DNA of 64,000 nt from NCBI RefSeq assembly GCF_902493135.1, contig NZ_CABUOD010000001.1, positions 124,001 through 188,000 of the forward strand, read 5' to 3'. Of this stretch, positions 59,901 through 64,000 are shown piece by piece. Each line of letters starts with the position of its first letter. Positions within the stretch are counted from its first letter, which is position 1. The notes under the pieces were generated by a model. That model was not told the DNA's origin. It ran no database searches and worked only from the letters and a program-made list of their open reading frames with translations. Position numbers and translations under genes: made by a program. The stretch comes from an uncultured Parabacteroides sp. GTDB lineage: Bacteria; Bacteroidota; Bacteroidia; Bacteroidales; Tannerellaceae.

Positions 59901-60097
59901 CTGCTATCGGTCTGATGCCTGCGGCGCTCAGTCACGGCATCGGTTCGGAAAGCCAGCGGCCGTTGGCGATCGTCATCATCGGCGGTCTGATAGGAGCGAC
60001 CTTCTTCACTCTCTTCGTCTTCCCCCTGATGGTCGAAACCTTTTACCGGCGGATGCTGTACGATAAAGACGGAAAATTGTTGCAACGTAAATTATAA
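56972..60097 (+). CDS. Heavy-metal efflux RND pump (CzcA family)
   Basis: 1041 residues, full length for an HME-RND pump with 12 membrane helices (1, 2-6, 7, 8-12). The proton relay in helix 4 is DFGIIIDGAVVMVE, the CzcA-type DFGxxxDGAxxxVE pattern of the Zn/Co/Cd group; Cu/Ag pumps (CusA) differ here. Other segments are FPDVTNTKVTIITQWPGRSAEEIEKYITIPVE (porter domain start), LVTFIVLIFMADWRTT and GFIALFGICIQNGVIMI. It extrudes metal ions from periplasm or cytoplasm driven by protons. The two-component genes downstream probably control it. Confidence 0.93.
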   Translation: MHTFIDRIITFSLRNKFFIFFLTVIAVIAGAVSFLHTPVDAFPDVTNTKVTIITQWPGRSAEEIEKYITIPVEIAMNPVQKKTDIRSTTLFGLSVIHVMFDDDVDDFYARQQVYNLLNDADLPEGVTPEVQPLYGPTGEIFRYTLRSDKRTARELKTFQDWVIERKLRAVPGVADIVSFGGEVKTFEVSVNPNQLINYGVTTLELYDAIAKSNINVGGDVITRSSQAYVVRGIGLINDVKEIENIVVKNINGTPILVKNLADVHESSLPRLGQVGRMEEDDVVQGIVVMRKGENPSEVIAALKDKIADIQQNSLPEDVRIVPFYDRENLVDLAVHTVTRNLIEGILLVTFIVLIFMADWRTTVVVSIIIPLALLFAFICLRAMGMSANLLSMGAIDFGIIIDGAVVMVEGLFVALDRKAREVGMPAFNVMSKMGIIRHTAKDRAKAVFFSKLIIITALVPIFSFQKVEGKMFSPLAYTLGFALLGALIFTLTLVPVLSSMLLKKNVREKHNPFLVWVNRMATGLFDRCHAHKRMTVTVTTAVAAVGLWCFTLLGTEFLPQLNEGSIYIRATLPQSISLDESVELANRMRRTLASYPEVRQVLSQTGRPNDGTDATGFYNIEFHVDIYPEKQWESKLTKAELIEKMQDRLAIYPGVDFNFSQPISDNVEEAASGVKGSIAVKVFGKDLYESEKKAVEVYKVLQTVDGIEDLGVIRNIGQPELRIELNESRLARYGVAKEDVQSIIEMAIGGKSASLLYEDERKFNIMVRYESSFRRSEDEIGKILVPARDGAMIPVKELADIRTITGPLIIYRDNHARFCAVKFSVRGRDMGTAVAEAQQKVKEQVRLPEGYTLKWTGDFENQQRATKRLAQVVPVSIAIIFIILFVLFGNARDAGLVLLNVPYAAVGGILALLLTRFNFSISAGIGFIALFGICIQNGVIMISDIKSNLKARSPLDQAIKQSVRSRVRSVLMTASMAAIGLMPAALSHGIGSESQRPLAIVIIGGLIGATFFTLFVFPLMVETFYRRMLYDKDGKLLQRKL

Positions 60098-60141
60098 AGA
60101 GATTGGGAGGTAAAGAATCACCCAACAATCATCATTTATCC

Positions 60142-60149
60142 TATATTTG
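60142..60149 (+). promoter_or_regulatory. -7 box of the two-component system
   Basis: TATATTTG, 25 bp before the start of the response regulator gene at 60174. No clear -33 element. Confidence 0.45.
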
Positions 60150-60173
60150 TAGTCCGATACACAAAAATATGTA

Positions 60174-60851
60174 ATGGCAAAGATATTATTAGTAGAAGAT
60201 GAAATAAACATCGCCTCTTTCATCGAGCGGGGCTTGCAGGAGTTTGGCCATGAAGTCCGCGTGGCCAATGACGGGCAAGCCGGCTGGGAGTTGGTTCAGC
60301 AGGAGGATTTCCAATTGTTGATACTCGACATCATCATGCCGAAGATGAACGGCCTACAACTCTGTAAACAGTATCGCCAGACGTATGGCTACCAGTCACC
60401 CGTTATCATGCTGACCGCCTTAGGGACGACGGACGATATCGTGAACGGACTGGATGCCGGTGCCGACGACTATCTGGTGAAACCTTTCAGTTTCCAGGAA
60501 CTGGAAGCCCGTATCAAAGCCCTTTTACGGCGTACGGGGGCGGAACCTGCCGTACCGCTTCTGAGTTGTGGAGACCTGACACTCGATCCGTCCAGCCACC
60601 GGGCGATCCGTGGCAAGGTAGTGATCGACCTGACCGTAAAGGAATACCGCCTGCTCGAATATCTGATCCAGAACCAGGGGACGGCACAGAGCCGGCTGAC
60701 CTTGCTGAAAAATGTCTGGGACAAGAACTTCGATACGAATACGAATGTGGTGGATGTCTATGTCAATTACCTGCGTAGCAAGATCGACAAGGATTTCGAC
60801 CACAAACTGATCCGCACCGTAGTGGGAGTGGGCTATATGATGGAAGCATGA
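60174..60851 (+). CDS. Two-component response regulator, OmpR family
   Basis: 225 residues. The receiver domain (1-118) has the acidic pocket EDE (8-10), phosphoacceptor Asp52 in LLILDIIMP, and Lys102 in YLVKPFSF. The C-terminal winged helix (about 128-224) includes LTVKEYRLLEYLIQNQG and RLTLLKNVWDKNFDTNTNVVDVYVNYLRSKID, typical OmpR/CusR. It overlaps the kinase gene by 4 bp and stands 76 bp after the RND pump, so metal-responsive control of the efflux operon is likely, as for CusRS. The inverted repeat at 54533-54581 may be its target; this has not been shown. Confidence 0.93.
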   Translation: MAKILLVEDEINIASFIERGLQEFGHEVRVANDGQAGWELVQQEDFQLLILDIIMPKMNGLQLCKQYRQTYGYQSPVIMLTALGTTDDIVNGLDAGADDYLVKPFSFQELEARIKALLRRTGAEPAVPLLSCGDLTLDPSSHRAIRGKVVIDLTVKEYRLLEYLIQNQGTAQSRLTLLKNVWDKNFDTNTNVVDVYVNYLRSKIDKDFDHKLIRTVVGVGYMMEA

Positions 60852-62026
60852 AGACCGGGAATAAGATTGCGCTTTTTTATACGGCTATCACGATCGGCAT
60901 TATTTCGGTGGTGACAGTCGTTTTCTATTTTGTGGCGACCGACTATATCAGCCGTCTCTACTATTCCTATCTGACGGAGAAGGCATACGCGACGGCACAG
61001 AAGCATTGGGAGAAGGATGAGTTGGACGAGGAAGATTATGCCCGTATCCAGCAGCATTATGAGGAAACGTTGCCTGTTGCGGCGGAAATCTTGCTGAACG
61101 CCGACAGCATAACGGAGGCGCATAGCGTCTTGTCCCGTTACCTGACCGATGAGAAGATCGCTTCCCTGTATGCAGGCAATGTGGTTCGTTTCCATGAAGG
61201 GAAAGAATTAGGAGCGGCTGTCTACTATCCGGATAATGAGGGCAATTTTATCGTACTGGTTGTGTCGAGCAACCAGTACGGCGGGGATATCCAGCACCGT
61301 ATCGGCTGGCTGTTGCTGGGGATGCTGGTGATCAGTGCCGTACTGGTCTATTTCGTCGGACGTTTGTATGCGACCCGCATGGTCGACCGTATCGATGCGG
61401 CTTACCAGAGTGAGAAGTCTTTTATCAGCAATGCGTCCCATGAACTGAATAATCCGCTCACAGCTATCCAGGGGGAATGCGAGATCAGCTTGTTGAAGGA
61501 ACGTACGCCGGCCGAATACCAGGCTGCATTGGGGCGTATCGCCTCCGAAACGAAACGCATCATCCAATTGATGAAGAACCTTCTCTTTCTCTCTCATGGG
61601 GATAAGGAAATTTTGAAGAATGCACGTGAGACGGTTTTGTTGGCCGATTTCCTGATGCAGTTCGTGGGCAACCGCGTTCGCTTTACAACCGACCATTTCG
61701 CTTTTGCTATCGAGGCGAATCCGCATCTGTTGAAGATTGCTGTCGGTAACATCTTGAATAATGCCTGTAAATATTCGGGAGAGGCGCCTGTCGAGATGCA
61801 GCTGAAAGGTTCTGTCTTGACCATTACGGACACGGGGATCGGTATTCCGGAGGAGGAGATCGCTCGTGTGTACCAGCCTTTCTATCGTGCCTCCAATACG
61901 CGGGAGTTCGCCGGGCATGGTATCGGACTCAGTCTTTCCATGCGTATCCTGAGAACCTATGGAGCCGAAATCACGATTACGTCCGAGGTCGGGAAGGGAA
62001 CGACGGTGGAAATCGAATTCCCGTAA
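60848..62026 (+). CDS. Sensor histidine kinase
   Basis: 392 residues. Membrane helices at about 6-30 and 152-170 enclose a periplasmic sensor of about 120 residues. The dimerisation and phosphoacceptor motif is SNASHELNNPLTAIQGECE (His198). The ATPase domain has NILNNACKYSG (N box), ITDTGIGIPEEE (G1), FAGHGIGLSLSMRIL (G2) and ends STVEIEF-like at TTVEIEFP. A HAMP domain is short or absent (TM2 is followed directly by RLYATRMVDRIDAAYQSEKSF). It phosphorylates the regulator encoded immediately upstream (4-bp overlap). Confidence 0.93.
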   Translation: MKTGNKIALFYTAITIGIISVVTVVFYFVATDYISRLYYSYLTEKAYATAQKHWEKDELDEEDYARIQQHYEETLPVAAEILLNADSITEAHSVLSRYLTDEKIASLYAGNVVRFHEGKELGAAVYYPDNEGNFIVLVVSSNQYGGDIQHRIGWLLLGMLVISAVLVYFVGRLYATRMVDRIDAAYQSEKSFISNASHELNNPLTAIQGECEISLLKERTPAEYQAALGRIASETKRIIQLMKNLLFLSHGDKEILKNARETVLLADFLMQFVGNRVRFTTDHFAFAIEANPHLLKIAVGNILNNACKYSGEAPVEMQLKGSVLTITDTGIGIPEEEIARVYQPFYRASNTREFAGHGIGLSLSMRILRTYGAEITITSEVGKGTTVEIEFP

Positions 62027-62200
62027 GTTTTAGGTTGTTGAACGATGGCTTTTATTATATCTTTTTGTGCAATGTCGATAGCGGCAATATTTGATACCGC
62101 TCTATTTCGTTCATCAAGATAATAAGCGTAAAGCAGCCAAAGGTAAAAAAGGACAGATTTCAAAAGAGGACTGAAAAGATTTTTAAAGAAACATATGGGC

Positions 62201-62236
62201 AGGTCCGGTTAAGCAACCCCTTAGCCGGACCTTTTT
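62201..62236 (+). terminator. Strong terminator before ldhA
   Basis: A 12-bp stem with one G-U pair (AGGTCCGGTTAA 62201-62212 with TTAGCCGGACCT 62221-62232), an 8-nt loop and T6. It ends transcription from the two-component operon or an unrecognised transcript in the 276-bp gap 62027-62302, in which no gene was identified. Confidence 0.75.
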
Positions 62237-62302
62237 TCTGCTGCCAACCTATTCCTTTCAACATTTAGGCTGTTTTGATTGTTAGATATAAAAACAAATA
62301 AT

Positions 62303-63301
62303 ATGGCATACAGAATTGCATTCTTTGGAGCTAAACCGTATGATATAGCTTCATTCGACAAAGTAAATGAAAAGTACAATTACGACATTCGTTACTACAA
62401 AGGACATTTGAATCCGAACAATGTAGTATTGACGCAAGATACGGATGTCGTCTGTATTTTTGTCAACGACACTGCCGATGCCACTGTTATCGATGCAATG
62501 GTGAAGAATGGCGTCAAACTGTTGGCCCTTCGTTGTGCCGGTTTTAATAATGTGGACCTGAAAGCGGCCAAAGGGAAGTTGCCGGTCGTCCGCGTCCCGG
62601 CCTATTCGCCTTACGCCGTGGCAGAATATTCGCTTGCCCTGATGCTGTCGCTGAACCGGAAGATACACCGTGCCTACTGGCGTACGCGGGATGGAAATTT
62701 CTCGCTGAACGGCTTGATAGGATTCGATATGCACGGCAAGACGATCGGTATTATCGGCACGGGAAAGATCGCCAAGATCCTGATCCGCATCCTGAAAGGG
62801 TTCGGAATGCGCATTCTGGCTTATGACCTTTATCCCGACATGAAGTTTGCCGAGGAGGAAGGTATTTCTTATGTTTCGTTAGACGAACTGTATCGCGAGT
62901 CGGACATCATCTCCCTGCATTGTCCGCTGACCGATCAGACAAGATATATGATCGACAAAGACTCCATCGGCAAGATGAAGAAAGGCGTAATGATCATTAA
63001 TACAGGCCGGGGCCAACTGATCAACACCAACGACCTGATCGAAGGTCTGAAGGAGAAGAAAATTGCAGCCGCCGGTCTGGATGTGTACGAGGAGGAGGGC
63101 GAGTATTTCTATGAAGACAAGTCCGATAAAATTATCGACGATGATGTACTGGCCCGTCTGCTTTCTTTTAATAATGTGATCGTTACTTCACACCAGGCTT
63201 TTTTCACGAAGGAAGCCCTGTATAACATTGCAGAGACAACCCTTCGGAATATCGATGATTTCCGTCATCACCGTCCTTTGGTGAACGAAGTTATTTTGTA
63301 A
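62303..63301 (+). CDS. ldhA: D-lactate dehydrogenase (fermentative, 2-hydroxyacid dehydrogenase family)
   Basis: 332 residues from the ATG at 62303. NAD-binding IIGTGKIAKI (150-159), catalytic Arg236 in NTGRGQLI, Glu265 in VYEEEGEYF and His297 in TSHQAFF. The sequence RCAGFNNVDLKAAK (77-90) and AYSPYAVAEYSLALMLSLNRKIHRAY are characteristic of D-LDH (LdhA) and not of the glycerate/formate dehydrogenases. It reduces pyruvate to D-lactate with NADH. It is a single-gene unit between two terminators. Confidence 0.93.
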   Translation: MAYRIAFFGAKPYDIASFDKVNEKYNYDIRYYKGHLNPNNVVLTQDTDVVCIFVNDTADATVIDAMVKNGVKLLALRCAGFNNVDLKAAKGKLPVVRVPAYSPYAVAEYSLALMLSLNRKIHRAYWRTRDGNFSLNGLIGFDMHGKTIGIIGTGKIAKILIRILKGFGMRILAYDLYPDMKFAEEEGISYVSLDELYRESDIISLHCPLTDQTRYMIDKDSIGKMKKGVMIINTGRGQLINTNDLIEGLKEKKIAAAGLDVYEEEGEYFYEDKSDKIIDDDVLARLLSFNNVIVTSHQAFFTKEALYNIAETTLRNIDDFRHHRPLVNEVIL

Positions 63302-63342
63302 AAAGACTATGTTTATATCGCTGATTTATTATATTTTTGTGG

Positions 63343-63380
63343 CCATTGTCCGGTGTGAGCCAGGCAATGGCTTTTATTTT
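63343..63380 (+). terminator. Terminator after ldhA
   Basis: GCCATTG (63343-63349) pairs with CAATGGC (63365-63371), followed by TTTTATTTTTT. It is the end of the ldhA transcript, just before the patatin-like gene. Confidence 0.65.
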
Positions 63381-63395
63381 TTATAGTAAACAGAT

Positions 63396-64000
63396 ATGGA
63401 AATAGACAGTCGTACAGGTCTGGTGCTTGAAGGAGGAGGGATGCGTGCCATCTTCACCGTCGGTGTGCTGGACTGCTTTATGGATCATGAGATTTGGTTC
63501 CCTTACACTATAGGCGTCTCTGCCGGGGCGAGCAATGGCATATCGTATGCTTCCCGCCAGCGCGGACGTTCCCGTTTCAGTAATATAGACCTGCTGGAGA
63601 AGTATGATTATATAGGTCTCAGGCATTTCCTGCGGGGACGGGGCTATATCGACATGAAATATCTTTTTTATATTTATCCGGAGAAATATTACCCGCTCGA
63701 TTACGAGACTTATTTCAAGTCACCGAGCCGCTTCGTCATGGTCACCAGCAATTGCCTGACGGGTAAAGCCGAGTATTTCGAGGAGAAGCAAGACGCGGAC
63801 CGCCTGGTCGATATCTGTTGTGCCTCCTGTACGCTTCCGGTGCTCTGTCCGGTGGCGTATGTCGACGGCGTCCCGATGGTCGACGGCGGTGTCTGCGATG
63901 CCATCCCGATCCAGCATGCCATCGACGACGGTTTCCGCAAGAATGTGATTATCCTGACCCGCAACAAAGGCTACCGGAAGGAAGAGAAGGATTTCTGGCT
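63396..64000 (+). CDS. Patatin-like phospholipase (3' end outside window)
   Basis: The first 201 codons of a patatin-family lipid acyl hydrolase, like E. coli YjjU. Oxyanion-hole GGGMR (13-17), nucleophile Ser42 in GVSAGASNG, and the catalytic Asp in MVDGGVCDAIP (about residue 165) are all present. No signal peptide, so cytoplasmic. It cleaves acyl chains from phospholipids or related esters. The reading frame is open to the last base of the window. Confidence 0.92.
   Translation, partial: MEIDSRTGLVLEGGGMRAIFTVGVLDCFMDHEIWFPYTIGVSAGASNGISYASRQRGRSRFSNIDLLEKYDYIGLRHFLRGRGYIDMKYLFYIYPEKYYPLDYETYFKSPSRFVMVTSNCLTGKAEYFEEKQDADRLVDICCASCTLPVLCPVAYVDGVPMVDGGVCDAIPIQHAIDDGFRKNVIILTRNKGYRKEEKDFW

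Noticed and set aside
61957..62163. Minus-strand 68-codon frame after the histidine kinase
   Set aside because: It runs into the kinase gene on the other strand and shows no family features or promoter; the 62027-62200 gap remains unexplained.

Overview
The window looks like a chromosomal segment of a gut Bacteroidales, most likely a Parabacteroides or close relative (inference). The grounds are promoters of the Bacteroidota type (TTG/TTTG about 17-19 nt upstream of TAnnTTTG), mostly absent Shine-Dalgarno sequences, the HU-like/amidase/DUF4248 gene set, a fused CcsBA cytochrome c synthase, and a capsule locus with an invertible promoter. Nearly every gene is on the plus strand. No rRNA, tRNA, insertion sequence or CRISPR array was seen.

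Region 1 (1-1742) is the end of an ABC-2 export operon with two permeases. Region 2 (1823-16962) is a compact cluster under an IclR-family regulator. It holds a beta-propeller/di-heme protein, a chorismatase-fold protein, a Cys-rich cupin lipoprotein, a 1331-residue NPCBM/propeller/di-heme/SUMF1 mosaic, the cytochrome c synthase CcsBA, a small VOC protein, DhaK- and DhaL-type kinase subunits, LsrF, and a propeller lipoprotein. The cytoplasmic part resembles the lower lsr (AI-2) pathway with DhaKL in the place of LsrK. The extracytoplasmic part is c-type heme proteins together with their maturation enzyme. A four-unit 22-bp palindromic array (5543-5626) resembles sequences at the iclR promoter and is the probable operator.

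Region 3 (16904-17653) is a 750-bp control region for the capsule. It has a terminator, two 39-40 bp palindromes carrying the AAACGTACGT core of Bacteroides invertible capsule promoters, a promoter between them that now points away from the capsule genes, two 24-bp direct repeats, and three consecutive hairpins.

Region 4 (17654-25358) starts with a WbpM/PglF-type dehydratase. A cargo island follows: an AAA ATPase plus DUF4435 pair resembling PARIS defence, a minus-strand amidase/HU-like/DUF4248 module with two operator-like arrays, a gene pair sharing a GGNxQVLPNA motif, and an MNT/HEPN toxin-antitoxin pair. A 46-bp degenerate copy of the dehydratase 3' end lies at the far side, so the island looks inserted. 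A decayed nuclease/phosphatase-family gene closes it.

Region 5 (25371-41876) is the strain-specific, AT-rich capsule core: UDP-sugar dehydrogenase, Wzy-like polymerase, Wzx flippase, seven glycosyltransferases, an epimerase, a HpcH-type aldolase, a 2-hydroxyacid dehydrogenase and the initiating sugar transferase. It has two broken acyltransferases, one of them off by one base in a G7 tract. Region 6 (42116-52482) returns to ordinary composition: the UDP-FucNAc enzymes CapE/CapF/CapG, then YjbH-like, lipoprotein, Wza, Wzc and CpsB-type phosphatase genes for export and chain control.

Region 7 (52547-64000) holds a three-heme cytochrome c peroxidase, an RlpA-like protein, a heavy-metal RND efflux operon (TolC/CzcB/CzcA) followed by an OmpR/histidine kinase pair, D-lactate dehydrogenase and the start of a patatin-like phospholipase.
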